NCBI GenBank assembly: GCA_022410635.1
Contig: JAJVDF010000046.1
Location: 2,222,905 to 2,286,904, forward strand
Direction: 5' to 3'
Length of the DNA stretch: 64,000 bases
Source: Tretioscincus oriximinensis
Lineage: Eukaryota > Chordata > Lepidosauria > Squamata > Gymnophthalmidae
How positions within the stretch are numbered: the first letter of the stretch is position 1; each line of letters starts with the position of its first letter. Made by a program: the position numbers and the translations under genes. The notes below the pieces were generated by a model, which saw nothing but the letters and a program-made list of their open reading frames with translations, had not been told where the DNA came from and searched no databases. Of this stretch, positions 34,656 to 47,089 are shown in pieces.

Positions 34656-34985
34656 GCCCATCACTTTGGGATGGTACTTATTCATCTACTTGAAAGTGCT
34701 AACTTTTGAACAACTAGAGTGTTCATCCCTTTCCATGGCAGAGACAGGAACATTGAATGCCAACCTATCTATTGAAAGGCTGTGGTTCTTAACTTCTGCA
34801 CCTCCATGCCTCTCATGGAATGATGGCATCTAGTCCTCCCTAACAGAAGCATTAACCACCTCCACTATATATTCACATAGATTTCATCATGGTGAGTAAG
34901 GGGGCTGCAGCTGTCTCACTATTATAAACCTTGTCCACTTCTTCATAGCTTCTAAGTCAGAATGACTCCAGTTGAACCAGACAAA

Positions 34986-35100
34986 GCTGCATCCAGATAT
35001 TTCTTGTTTATTTCACTGCATTTGGATATACTAAAAAATAAAATATGGATATTCTGGAATATTCAAATACAATGGAATAAAGAAGTGATGTCTTCATGGG
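34986..35100. mobile_element. Palindromic MITE, GGCTGCATCCAG family
   Basis: The left end 'gctgcatccagatatttctt' and the right end 'agaagtgatgtcttcatggg' are imperfect inverted repeats. The body contains 'cactgcatttggatata' and its counterpart 'aatattcaaatacaatgg'. One of at least six palindromic copies in this window. Confidence 0.6.
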
Positions 35101-37919
35101 ACCAATGTTTATCCAGGCAGAACATATTTTTTGGAGACAGGATCAGTATGGATTTCAAAGACTTTGGTCTGATTTGCACCTTCTGTCTGAAGGGCCTGTT
35201 GTTCACAAGCCATGGCAGGGCCTATGCTAACCTGGAAAGGCATTTAGATAACAGAGCCCGTTGAATAAAGCCAAATGCAAATTAGGCCTTTATCTGCAAA
35301 ATGGTACAAATTGGTATCAATGGTCCACAAACGGATAACCACCACTTGAAGTTTATATTATCACTGATTATCCATTTAGGAAAGCTTCATTGTTCTTTAT
35401 TCTACAAATGCAACATCACTGGACAAATATATTTTCTTTTTGTCACCAACACCGTCATGCTGAAGAATTTACTCAAGACCNCACAGAAGGGTTTAAAATT
35501 ACACTGGAAGGGACAAGATTGAACAAGTGTCTCTAGATCATTAATGTGGTGCCCCCAATAATAATCTCTCTTGTGTAGTTGCTTCTCTTGCAGCCCAGTC
35601 TCTACAATTTGCTCGGGGGTGGGGGTGGGATCATAGTATAGCAGCAGAGGTTTTTTTTTTGGGGGGGTGGGGTGTTTAAAATTCTGCCAATATCTGGCAA
35701 CCCTCAAAAGCACTAATTACCATTTCAATGAAATAACTTTTGGAGGATATGCTAAATATTCTTGCCCTAAGAAGAATTTTGGCAACAGATATAGGCTTAA
35801 AAAATGGGGCTATCTGATTAAAACAGCTCTGCCAATTAATAAGCTTAGGTTTTAGTTCACTAGCTTCCTGATGACAGCATTTTACAGCACATAGATCAGA
35901 AGTCCATCTTTTTTGTTCCATTCTGAGACAGAACTGAGAGTTAATTAATGTGCGAGCTATTAAGGATGAAATAATATTAGCTTTACGAAACTGGAAGTAT
36001 ATGACAGTAGTTTTCAGAACATTGAACTGATGTTGTAACATGTTCTTGACATTAGCATGACCCAAATGAAATGGGGGGAGAACCTAATTAAATAATGTTT
36101 AATACTTGAGAGAAAACATGAGGAAAAGAAGGAAGATGAAGCTTCTCTCTTGGGCNGATTAGCATGCAGTATATGGAGTCTTCTTCTTTTCATCATCAGT
36201 GTGCACTGCTGATGCTTTTACTTTGAATTCCACCTTCCCCCTCTTTTTTTCTTTTAATCATAAAGGTTAGAAACACTTTTACAATATTCATGAAGTTCCT
36301 GGAGTATCCTGGCAGACAGCTTTAGCTACACATGGCATCATTTAGCGGGAATTAATACTTTTGTGAAAGGGTTAAAATGAATGTTTCAGGCTAAGCGCCT
36401 TCTTAGTCATGATTCCTTGTGTCTATAAGGGGATGATGGAACTCACAGCAGGAAATGGCTTTCATTTGAAATATTGATAGTCTTTTTCAAAATGAATGGA
36501 AATAACCTGAATGCATGTAGTTTGTACTCACAGCTTCAAAAGCTGATTAAGGCTCTTTCTGAACAGACCCTTATTTCACCTTAAGGGCCTACATGGTAAT
36601 CACCTGGGCCTCCCAGAGTCACATGTGAATACAGATCTATGAGACCCTTCTCTTTGCAGGGACTTTCTGGTTGCATTAAATGGAGTGTAATCATGTTCAG
36701 GAAAACCTGATTGCAATCACTAGTTGTCACTTTTTTAATGTGATTGTTGGGTGAATCAGCAGGTTTTGATACTGAACAAAGAGATGTGTCACGTAAAGGC
36801 ATGCTATATGTACAGGACTATCAGAGGAAGAAATGAAACTGTATGCTGAACTGTGCTCCAAAATGGATAATTCAGTGGCTCTGAGATTGGAATGGGTTGA
36901 TCTGAGCCATATTTGTCATACACACATTGCTGATCCCATCTATGATTTTCCGTTTCTAGAAACACTGATCATGATGATTAACCCACTGATGCNGATCATA
37001 AACTGATTCTTTTCTCCTTTTTTCTATTAAATAATCATGATAACATGTGGAGCCACTCATGAGGTTTGTTGAGTTAGAAAAGGATTGCCAACACAGTATT
37101 GTGCCTGTGCAGCACTTTTTGAAATGAAAGCATGAAACCCAGCTAAANCCCAGCTTTGAATCTTGATCTTATCGTCTACTGGTACATTTATTATTATTGA
37201 AAATGAAAATATCTATCGTTGTGCTAGGTTTTAGGCCTTGTTTATACAGGCTTTGTCATTTATTTTCAGAATATCTAAGATTACAATCAGACACATACTT
37301 TCAGTCCAACTTCAGTTCTGAAGAACTGGATTAAACATAGGCAAAACTATTTTCCCACCCCATTTTAGTCTATTTCTTCAGGATTGAAATTGGATTAAAA
37401 GTATGTGTCCAACTGTGTCTCAATCTGTTTGCTTAGAATTAAGGCTAATCCACATTAGATGTTTTATTACAGCTCCATTAAAATGAATTACTGATTGAGC
37501 ACATTNACCGACTCAATATGGGTAGAAGCGCACGTAATTCCTCATTAGCCGTGACTCATTTGCCTGCACTCATGAGAAAGGATGCAAGAGGCATGCACAT
37601 TTGGCACACTTACCTCTACAACTCTCTTCTTCTCTGAAGAATGTTGTCAGTTTCATAGCTGCTTTGCAGCAAACCTGTGAACATAGCCCCATCTGTGTCT
37701 AAGCAATTTGCTAGTGGAATAATAACAATGTGCCACATCCTCTGGCATAGTAGAATGGCATTTTCATGACAGGCAGCTGTAATCCAGTTTTGCANCAGAT
37801 TTACCCTTTTGAGAAAATGTGGTCAATTTCCTGCATTTATCCTTACCTGAAAGGTAAGCTTATGAATGTTTTTCAGTGATTGGGAATAGTCAAACAATTA
37901 GCAAAGCTATTTGCTTAGA
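35101..37919. other. No recognised gene
   Basis: AT-rich DNA. A short T-run/G-run (about 35650-35675) is the only simple-sequence feature. ORFs at 35402-36065 have no domain signals. Confidence 0.45.
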
Positions 37920-38235
37920 ACCTAAGAACACAAGAGTAGCCCTGTTGAATTGGGACTCACATGGTAGCCCACCAATTGCATTAGGGCAATCTCAAGAAGA
38001 AAAGGAAGAAACCCTAATTGTTGACTTCCTGCAAATGGTATTTCAGGAATACTGCTTGTTGTGCCATCCCAATAGCCATTGATACACCTGTCTTCCATGA
38101 ATTTATCTAACCCTATCTTGAAGTTATCCAGGATGCTAGCTACCACCATATCCTCTGGAAATGAAGTCCATAGACCACTGATCCTCTGGGTGGAAAAAAT
38201 ATTTTCCATTGTCTGTCCTAACTCTTCTGCCCATC
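37920..38235 (-). mobile_element. CR1-type LINE 3' end
   Basis: Minus-strand copy. 'aagaacacaagagtagccct' at the tail, 'ccattgatacacctgtcttc' and 'tccataaattt'-like words in the middle, and 'ccactgatcctctgggtgga' at the inner end. About 315 bp, diverged, no ORF. Confidence 0.65.
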
Positions 38236-39164
38236 ACTATTCCCCAGTCTCAAAATCTGAAAACAAAGGTAGGTTTAAGAATGCTTTGAGGAATGTTGAG
38301 GAAATGAGAATGCAGCATTCCAATTACTTGCTGTTACTGTTCCACAATCAAAGTAAAATATACCCTAAAATAGAGGTTATAGTCAGCTGTAAGGTGACAC
38401 TTGGGGATGGGGGGGGGGGAACAATCCTGGAAATTTTTCAAGATACTTGTACTACATCTTAGGCTGCCTTTTCCACATAATGATGTTTCCTAAACTGGCG
38501 CAATGCAGCACTGTTTTCCAAGAAATTTGTTAGATAATGTTTCAATTAATATATACAGACCACTTTTTCTATTAGCAGCGATGAACTGCAAACATGTTGT
38601 CACAATAACCCACTGGTGAATAATAATGAAACTTTTACAAATGTAAACTCCCTTTCCTAGCAGAATGTGGCAGAGGGAAAAATCATTAAAAAATGATAAT
38701 TCTGTGAAGTACTTTAATTATTTTTAAAATAAAAGCAAATGCATTAACTTCTATTGAGATGTTGCTCATAATAATTTATCACGATACTAATAACAATAAG
38801 AATGGTAAGGCCATTTATACACTGGGCTGTATTTTTTCAAATTATATCCCAAAATAAGGCCCTATTCTGCATATGATCCACAATAAAGTCTAGTGTTTAA
38901 TCTATGCTTGAAGACTTGCTTAGATTATGTGTTTGCATAATATTCACAGGTTTAGAAAGTGTCTTAAAACACATATATGATAAGATGCCTGCTCAGATTG
39001 ATATCCATCTGAAGGCGTCTCTTTCTTTAGGCAAAGAGACATGTTTCCCACAAAGTGATCAGTCATGACTAGTACTGTTCTAATTTGATAAAACAATACT
39101 AATTTGNCTTTTCTTTTGATATTGTTCATGTAGTCTAATTTTGTACTGTTGCTTTTATTGTTGT
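38236..39164. other. No recognised feature
   Basis: AT-rich DNA with a G run at about 38409-38418. Confidence 0.5.
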
Positions 39165-39232
39165 TTACCCTGAGACCTTTGAGTGTAGGATGAGGTAGAA
39201 GTATAAATAATTAAATTAAATAAATAAATAAT
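39165..39232 (+). mobile_element. LINE/SINE 3' tail
   Basis: 'gtttaccctgagacctttga' then 'gtataaataattaaatt' and AAAT repeats. Confidence 0.55.
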
Positions 39233-41790
39233 ATCTGTAGTCAGGATAGCTATTGCTTGACTTAAATGGGAATGTGCAATGTGGTAGGTTCTAGCTGTAT
39301 ATTTGTACAGCATTTTGTACATGTGTATCTCAAGGATGGGGTGCTTACCTTTAAAGGAAAGACTGAATAAACAATGCTCTGCTGAGTCTCAGGTGTGAGA
39401 ATGTATGACAAGCGTCTGGGTTGCACTATTGATTCCAGATCAGAATCCTCTATTGGCACAGTGCTTTATAGTAGTATGTTATAAATCAGGAATTCCTTGT
39501 TTCAAGTCCTCACATTTCCATGGAAATACATTGGATGCCTCCAGCTACAGATAATCTAGGAAAACTACTTTGTGAATATCTTGGGAAAGGCAAAGTTTAA
39601 GGGAGTAAATCCTGATTTTAAAAATCCTCAGTGGATGTCTAAGTCATCCACTTTCTGTACTTACATTTTTCTGAGAACACTATGGCAATACAAGATGGAA
39701 ACCCTTAAGCCCAAGCTACTTGGACTTTTCACACCTTTATGCTCAAGCATTTTCAGGCTGTGTTCTTACTAGGGGAAAAAATGGATGTGATGCACTGTTG
39801 CTTTGCAGTGGCCACATGCAATTCTCATCTAGTGGGAAACACTTTCAGCATGCACTGTTACCATAGTAACAGTGTCAGAGCAGAGTTTGTTCTGAAAATT
39901 GTGCCAAGTGTACCTTAACACAATTTATGTTAAATGCACTCTGGCAACAGTTTGCCCACAGAAGAGTCTTCTACAGCAGAAGATCNCTGCGGATCTCCAC
40001 ATTGTGGATGCTGACAGCTGTTCAAATGTCCCATGCTGGAGCAGTGGGGGGACATTTGAAACCCCAAAGGCAGCAGAAGGTACAAAATGGGGAGACTTGC
40101 CGTGATCTGCTGCTTTGGACTCACCCACCCATTCCTTTGGTCTTCTTATGGCTCCATAGGAGCTTGAACACAANGGAAGANATTTCATTTTTTAAAAAAT
40201 TCTGTGCTATCTGTACTCCCATAAGGAGCACAAGGCTCTGCAATTTCCGTGCTCTGCNTCAGCCCACAGAAGCAGAGCTGAAATTAAGCAGGGAAGAAGG
40301 GGGAAAGTGAAGTGGATTTAAATTCACTTTCCCATTTCTCAACTCGGTTTTTCCCTGTTTAACTGTATTGTTGTACAGATATTGAAATTTCAGAGTCATT
40401 ACAACATGCGNGACAGTCTCCTTCCACTCGTGAATTTAGCTTCACTATCTTATTGTGATAGAACAAGGCAGCTAACAGGAAAGCTCCAGTTCTATCTGCA
40501 GCATAGGGATATGCATGGATGAAGTTCAGTGTACTGTTTTGGTTTGTGCAACAGTAAGCTGTTTAGTCAAACAATCAGGTGTTCATGTTCAAGTTCTAAT
40601 TTCTTGTTACTGTTCATGAGCAGGGTGCTCNTTTGGTTCTATTAAATTTCTAAACATGCAAATCATTGCATATTTGGTTCAGTGCAAATATTCGACCAAC
40701 TTTTCAAATAGGAATTAAACTATGCACAACTCTACTATAGCAGCTCTGTATCTTGTTGACTGCATAGAGCAGCAGCTTTCCTAACAGCCTTTCACCCTTC
40801 ACTTTTCCACATAAACTGTCAGTCACTTCTTCCTTTTGACTTGGAAGGTGACAAGTAAAATACAAGGAATATTTGATTATTTGTGCCAGAGGTTGTGCGT
40901 AATATGAAATGCATCCATTGAAAGTCTTCTTCTTCTTTATGATTCGTTGGTGGTTGTTTTGGGAATTACTAAGATGTGCCTGACTCCTGGCAGACTGCAT
41001 AGATACCTTCATGTACACTTTTATGAGTTTCCATTATAGAGATATAGAAATGATTTTGAACTGGCTACTTTCAGGAAGAGGTTAAGGGTCAAACCAACAA
41101 TCTTCTGTTCTCCAGACAGCTTTCCATTTCCAACAAAAAAAGCTGACAGATTCAAGTTTAAAGAAAGCCCAATCCTCCTCTACCCTTGTTCTCTCCTACT
41201 ATATGTATCTCCACTGGAGCACTTTCACCAACTGCTCACATACAGTTTCCTCACCAAAATCTCAGAGAGGAATGAAGGAAGACATATGAAAGTAGAATGG
41301 TGCTACTGCTTAAAGTCTCTGATCACTGAAAGTGATTCATTCAGGGAAGCTCAGACCCTGCTGTGTTTCAGTTACTAACTGCATACTTTTCAAGTGAAGG
41401 GGAAGGCCAATCCAACAGCAGGAAATGAACAGAAAGCCATAGGGGAATAATAATGACACAGGAGGGATTTTCTGTCAGTGGGCTCTTTCTAATTTATGAA
41501 CTTTGAGTGGGTGAAGAAAAATNTATTTTTCTTTCAAAAAAAGCAATTTTTATGGGCAAGATAGTGACTGTTGAATCTTCTTTAGCTCATCTTCAGTCCA
41601 GAAGACTGTTATTTTTTCTGGACTAACACCCTTTCTTCAGCAGTGGAGAAGGTTTCAAGGTAAAGATTCAACTATGGCCAGTAACTGGTTTCATTTGATC
41701 TGCAGTTTTCAACTGGCTCTGTTAGATTTCCCTTGCTTCAATTATAATTCAAACCAGTTTTACTAACTTCTGGTAAAAACCAGGGTAAGA
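39233..41790. other. No recognised gene; possible GC-richer relic 39770-40320
   Basis: 39770-40320 is GC-richer than its flanks and includes a near-perfect 22-bp palindrome at about 39853-39874 (cactgttac/gtaacagtg). This suggests an old DNA element. No termini were resolved. Confidence 0.35.
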
Positions 41791-41940
41791 GGCTGCATCC
41801 CCACATCCCTTATTTAGCCCATTATAGTTGGATATTCCACAATAAAACATTGTATGGACCAATTTATTCCAGAATATCTATGCTATGTTGTGGAATATCC
41901 AATTACAGTGGAATAAATAAGTGAAATGGGAATCGATCCC
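41791..41940. mobile_element. Palindromic MITE, GGCTGCATCCA family
   Basis: The left end 'ggctgcatccccacatccct' mirrors the right 'gtgaaatgggaatcgatcc'. The arms 'ttggatattccacaataaa' and 'tgttgtggaatatccaatta' are inverted copies. Confidence 0.65.
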
Positions 41941-42000
41941 ACCAGATTATTTGACCTTGTTGTTGGTCAGTATTGTCCTGTCCTGTTTTGAAGAAAAGTC

Positions 42001-42130
42001 TGGATTCAGCTATCGCTTATTATTCTGTTACATTTGGATTTTCTGGAATAAAGCATGGCTATTCCAGACTAACATAATTTAGATAATGCTTTATTCCAGA
42101 ATATTCAAATACAGTGTAATGGATGCAGAT
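42001..42130. mobile_element. Palindromic MITE, same family
   Basis: The arms 'atttggattttctggaataa' and 'ttattccagaatattcaaat' are inverted copies around a ~35-bp centre. The outer ends are diverged. Confidence 0.6.
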
Positions 42131-42600
42131 AAATAAATGTCCATTCCACAGTTATAGGATTACTGCAGATAGAGAGTTCAGCTGATTACTTGAGAACTCC
42201 AACTTGTCTTTTTTCACTGACTAGGGCTGCTGCCATTTGTAGCACTATTTCAGTATATTGTATTACATAGACCATGCTTGTCATTGCTAATGCACTCACA
42301 AAGAAATTGCTTCTCTTCCCCATAACATTGCCCATATTTCCTAAGAGATCCTGCTGTAAATCCTAGCTTGTGATTAACTGATTTGCATTTCTGATCCTAT
42401 TGGCTGTTGGCTTCTCTTGTTGCCAGGTGGGTATGTTAAACTCATCAAAGTTTTGTAAGACTGATAGAGGTTTTTTATCCATCATCACTGCTTTTTCTTG
42501 TGTAAATTTAATAGGAAAAAACCTGATCAACCTATAGATTTTGCTTTCACTGACAGACCTGAGGCATGGTTGGAGGTCTCAACAGCCCTTGCAGTTAACG

Positions 42601-42742
42601 TTCAGACAATGTTGTCATAATACTATCTCTATTATTCTTGGATATTCTAGAATAAAGCACTATGTATACTGCTTTANACTGGAACATCCATGCTTCATTC
42701 CAAAATAGTAAACTGTAATAGAATAAGTGATGTCTTTATGCA
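42601..42742. mobile_element. Palindromic MITE, same family
   Basis: 'cttggatattctagaataaa' on the left. On the right, 'cattccaaaatag' is followed by 'gaataagtgatgtctttatg'. The right outer end matches that of 34986-35100. Confidence 0.55.
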
Positions 42743-43649
42743 CTTAGGACTGGATATCACACTATGGAAGCTGCATAAACTAACAACAGGGAAAAGTTTA
42801 ACAATGGATCTCTTTATAGTGTTACCATTACTAGATTCCCATAATCACATGTGGCAACATGTAGCTACATCTTAAATTTAGAAGGCAAAGACTATACATC
42901 TGGATTCAAGAGGTCAGAAAAGTCTTATTTACAGAGGAAGTAAATGTACGCAGTCTCTGGAATAGCAAGAGGAAGAAATGCAATTCACATAAAATGTAAA
43001 ATAAAGTGATGAATAGTTTAGTGGCAAAAATGGCAATTGAAACCATGTCTGGGAAGGACACAGTATTAACAACAAAAAACACATTAAATAGAATTTTCTC
43101 TGTAATTTCCACCCACTGAGCCTTTGAAAATAAGAACATATAAAATGCTTTTTATTTCAAAGTGCATAGGTACTACACTCAAAGTAGGGGGGGAATGGCT
43201 GAATCAAGAATAGAAGCAATCATTTCTCAAGAGTATTTTTTAACAAAGTAAATTCAAAATAGTGTGTGAATAAGCAATAACAGACATTAAAACATCTTTA
43301 GGAATTAGCAACCATAAAAGCTTTTAGAAAGGTCAGCTATTTAAATGTAGAGGCACTTATTTATATCAAATACCTGCACCAAGCAGAAACAAAACTAAGC
43401 AAACTCAAATATTTTGAAACACAGTACCTGGATTCACATGACTAAAAAAGACAACTTGGTAAGCCCTTAATGTTAATGCTTCAATCATGTCTTCACAACT
43501 ATGAGATGGAAAGTAAATTACATGCAATGCATGCACATAACACATGCGTACACATGAATACACTCACACACACACCTTCCCAACTTTCCAGAACCTTTCT
43601 ACCAAGAGTTGAGAACAAGTAAAAAATAATATGGTAGCTTCCTACCTGA
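42743..43649. other. No recognised feature
   Basis: AT-rich DNA; a short CA run near 43562. Confidence 0.5.
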
Positions 43650-43710
43650 CATGTTTTAGAGTTGGACGAAACCTCTGAGGTCCAACCCCCTGCTAACAAC
43701 ATTTTTGAAT
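43650..43710 (-). mobile_element. CR1-type LINE fragment
   Basis: 'agagttggacgaaacctctg' followed by 'aggtccaaccccctgct' is a standard sauropsid CR1 3' end in reverse orientation. Confidence 0.6.
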
Positions 43711-43782
43711 CCTTGCACTATTGTTTATAGATTCTCACTTTGAACATGCAAGAATTCACACACTNATAGGCACATGTTGCTT

Positions 43783-44036
43783 GGTGAATTTCTCTAGCAG
43801 CTTAGTAGCCTAAATCTAGTGTTCTTGTTGTTCATGTAGAGTTTTTAACTTCTTCCCAGCATGCACTAGGAGTATGCAAAACACCTCCTGGAGCTCAGAT
43901 TCCTGGGCTGGTGAATTCCTCTAGTAGTCCAGTACTCTAAATCCAATGGTCTTGTTGCTCGTGGTGAATTTTTAGCTCCCTCCCAGCATGCACTAAGAGT
44001 ATGTAAATTACCCCCTGGAGCACAGATTCTTGGTTT
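43783..44036 (+). repeat. Tandem duplication, 127-bp unit, two copies
   Basis: 'ggtgaatttctctagcagc' at 43783 recurs as 'ggtgaattcctctagtagtc' at 43910. Later words also recur in order ('cagcatgcactaggagtatg' and 'cagcatgcactaagagtatg'). The copies are about 80% alike, so the duplication is old. Confidence 0.85.
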
Positions 44037-45465
44037 TAAGTAGTGGACAGAAAATTATTGGATCTGCAGCCATTTCTTGTCTATTCCTGAATTGTGCTGA
44101 GAAAAAAAACTTCAGAAGCTGTTGAAACTTCCACAGTTTTCAACCATGTTATACAGATTGCAAAGATGCATTTCATAGAAAGTACTCCCCTCCCCTCGTT
44201 CAACCATGTAATACAGAGAGATTAAGATAAATATGTATAGATCTTTATTTAGTAATTCTTCAAAAATTATCAGATTTTTAACCTCAAAACCCATAAGCCA
44301 CACACAATATGGGTTAAAAGAGATGAGAAAGATGCATACAGAGGGGAAGTGATCACAAAGAAATTATGGGCAACAGCATTAGTTGCCCACTCCATCTGAA
44401 GTATGACTCAAGCAGGTATCTTTTGCACATTTGCATTTATTGTCAAAGTGGTCCATAGAGAGTCCAGAGCCTACTTTTCCCATACTATGCAGGACAGAGT
44501 AAGTCTTGTTTCTTTCATAGCTATGACTCAGTATAATATGCTCAAGAGAGTTAGGACAAGGGACAGCATTGTTTCAGACCGCACCTTGCCATGGCCCATA
44601 CTATCAAATCACATTAGTCCAGGGTTCAGGCCCTAGTGTTTAGATCACATTAAGGCAATGCAGAAAGGCCTTTAAATTCATGTTCAATAAAGCTGATGAG
44701 AACTATGATTCAATAGCAGCAGAAGAGTTGCATATTTCCATTTATGTTCAATAGAATGGTCTACAATATTGACTTGCAAAGCAATTTCCCAAAGAGATTT
44801 CATAGATGGCTTTGCCTGGGTCTGTCTTGTATCATATCTGAGACATACAGAGTTTCCATATGTTGACTGGGAAATAATTCAAGTAGAAACAGAGCATTCA
44901 CATTGCTAATTATTTAACTATTCCCCAATAACTTCAAAAGGATTTTTAAATGTAATTTAAACTTAGCTTGTGTGGATTATTTTTAAGTAGTCCATGCACT
45001 GTGAAAATATTCCTACAGAAAATGTAAATGCTATATTTTAGCCTTTCTGTGTTCTTTGTGTCATCTGACATGTATTTACCCAATCAGTGACATGGGGTGT
45101 TTGTACAAAAAGTAGAAAACAGACTCCTCAGTCAGGGGATGAGAATTGTTCTCAGAAATACAAAATAGAAGTTTCCTCTTTTATTCTGCTACATATGGTA
45201 TAGTAGTGTAAGTTTGCCTTTGATTTTCCTCAAGGTTCTTTTGCAGTTTTTNAAAAATATTCTATAACCTGCTGTTTGTGGGGAAGATAATAATAAAAAT
45301 TAAAGTCTTAGGAAAATATGTATTCGAAACCTGGAAGCAAACTTTGATAAATTTAAATGGAAATATATGTGCCCTAATTCTACAGAGATTGAAATCCCCA
45401 TCTTCTTGGGATAATACAGTTGAGGCTCCCAGCAGAAATCGTAAGGCAGCTTTGGGCAACACATC
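44037..45465. other. No recognised feature
   Basis: AT-rich DNA. 44150-44215 contains a short internal repeat of 'caaccatgttatacaga' and 'caaccatgtaatacagaga'. Confidence 0.45.
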
Positions 45466-45657
45466 AGGCATTCCTAATTGATGAGAGAGACAGCTTGTAT
45501 CCAGAGATGACTTATTTTATGTATTAGACATTGAGATTCACAAATAAAATGCAAAAGGCAATAAGCACAGTGTGAGTTCCTATAATAACAGTTAAAATAA
45601 GAATAAAATAANTAATCTCTGGGTCGAAGCTGCCTTTCATCAATTAGGAATGCCCGA
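45466..45657. mobile_element. Inverted-repeat element with ~48-bp arms
   Basis: 'aggcattcctaattgatga' continues into 'cagcttgtatccagagat' on the left. The right arm (45612-45657) is the complement, ending 'tcatcaattaggaatgccc'. The centre is AT-rich, ~95 bp. The structure fits a MITE; the TSD is unclear. Confidence 0.6.
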
Positions 45658-45734
45658 TAGCTTCCATAGATAAGCCTACTTCTACAGATATGCTGCATGT
45701 TCCTGTCTACAATAGTTCATANTGCCTACCTTTT

Positions 45735-45772
45735 TCTTCTAAGACTTTATGGACCAGACTAATATGGCTCCT
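45735..45772 (+). mobile_element. Old Penelope-like tail fragment
   Basis: 'ttatggaccagactaatatg' followed by 'gctcctt' resembles the PLE end (gaccagactaacacggct). Very short. Confidence 0.35.
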
Positions 45773-45839
45773 TCTTAAAAATTTTAATCACATGTTAATA
45801 TGAGTTTGCATCGTTGTAAATATTGATGGGTTATTTTAG

Positions 45840-45949
45840 GATATTATGGTTGAGCTGCACGATGTGCTGTTGCATAAGGATGATATTGAGATTTCAAATC
45901 TTGCTAGAAATTCAGAAATCCGGAAGAAAGAAATCTCTAAACTGATCAT
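45840..45949 (+). other. Candidate penultimate coding exon
   Basis: Acceptor-like 'gatgggttattttag' precedes 110 nt that are open. The 36 complete codons include VELHDVLLHKDDIEISNLAR and NSEIRKKEISKLI, a plausible charged helical segment. The exon ends at AT before a GTAGGT donor. Reading without splicing stops at once (ATG TAG). Splicing to 46606 keeps the frame and gives a short basic C-terminus. I do not recognise the protein. A caveat is that ~24 nt of it (agatttcaaatcttgctaga) recur at 50892 with one mismatch, so part may be repeat-derived. Confidence 0.35.
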
Positions 45950-46605
45950 GTAGGTACCCAGCACTACTTCAGCATTAAGGTCATTCTGCAATTACATCTT
46001 CTGTNGAATGCTTCCTGTATATCTAGATGCATCCTCAGTTCCAACTGCATCCAGAATTCACCCTTTTAGCTGGTGATGAAAGCAGAGGTTGAATTCATGT
46101 GCTGTGCACTGCAGTAGAATCCTGTGAGGATTCTCCCAACCTGCATTTAATGNAGCACGCTTCAGTGTACAGGTTTGGAACTATAACATATTCTGTCAAA
46201 AGCAGAGGAATCAATATCTTCTTATTCCAATTTGCAATTTTGACCTCTGTTGATTACAAAGTCTCATTAGGAAAGCTTTAGACTAGAAAATGTTTCACAT
46301 TATTTGAATGTTTTATGATGATTAAATATAATGAATTAGTTATATCCGTGCACTTATTAAATTAATTTTTCTTAATAATCTCTGAATACATGACTAACCA
46401 AGATTCTTGCAGTAAATTTTTATGACCCCGACTAAATCCACATTGAAATTCACTCCATCATTTGCTATAATTGAAAAAATATAATTAATTGGCTGATTTA
46501 ATATTTAAAACAATCTACAGTAGAAATATCTAAAAATGTCTTCAAAATGTTTACGGTAAATTTGTTTACTTTTCATAATCCTGGTTTTTTAATTTGCTTT
46601 TGCAG

Positions 46606-46645
46606 GTATGACACAGCATTAAAAAGAAAATGCAAGAAAATCTGA
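46606..46645 (+). other. Candidate terminal coding exon
   Basis: A strong pyrimidine tract and acceptor (tttttaatttgcttttgcag) precede 40 nt that complete the split Met codon from 45949. They encode YDTALKRKCKKI and then TGA at 46643-46645. A Lys/Arg-rich end directly before a stop is typical of a real C-terminus, but the exon is short and no homologue is recognised. No clear AATAAA is seen immediately downstream; a CR1 fragment starts at 46732. Confidence 0.35.
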
Positions 46646-46731
46646 GTTTTTCTGGAAATTTGATTTTAATTGAATTTTAAGATGTCTAGAAGTAGAACCT
46701 GGCATACAAAAGTATATAAAATCATGTATGT

Positions 46732-46985
46732 GTGGGGAAAATGGATGAAGAAAAATTATTTTCTCTATTGCACAATGCTAGCGTCAAGGAGGACTCCATG
46801 AAACTGATGNGCAGAAGAATAAGGATCNAGAGAGTCATCACTCTATTGAATTTTCTGTCAGAAGAGGTGGTAACAGCAGCTACTAGCCTAGATAGATTTA
46901 AGACAAGGATACACAAATTCATGGAGCCTAGGTACCATTTCTTGGTGAAAGGATAATTCTAAAAAAACATTTGCAGGGTATCTAA
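46732..46985 (+). mobile_element. CR1-type LINE 3' fragment
   Basis: 'gaaactgatg' and 'tgtcagaagaggtggtaaca' followed by 'gatttaagacaaggatacac' and 'aaattcatggagcctag' match the inner part of the family seen complete at 60385-60668. Confidence 0.65.
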
Positions 46986-47089
46986 GTAGAGGAATGTTAC
47001 ACGTTTGCCTTCTTCTTGNTAAGAGAATTAAACCTGTTCCGTCATGATGAATAGAACAGGTAGTCTAGCCTGAGCTCTTGTCATTGGTT

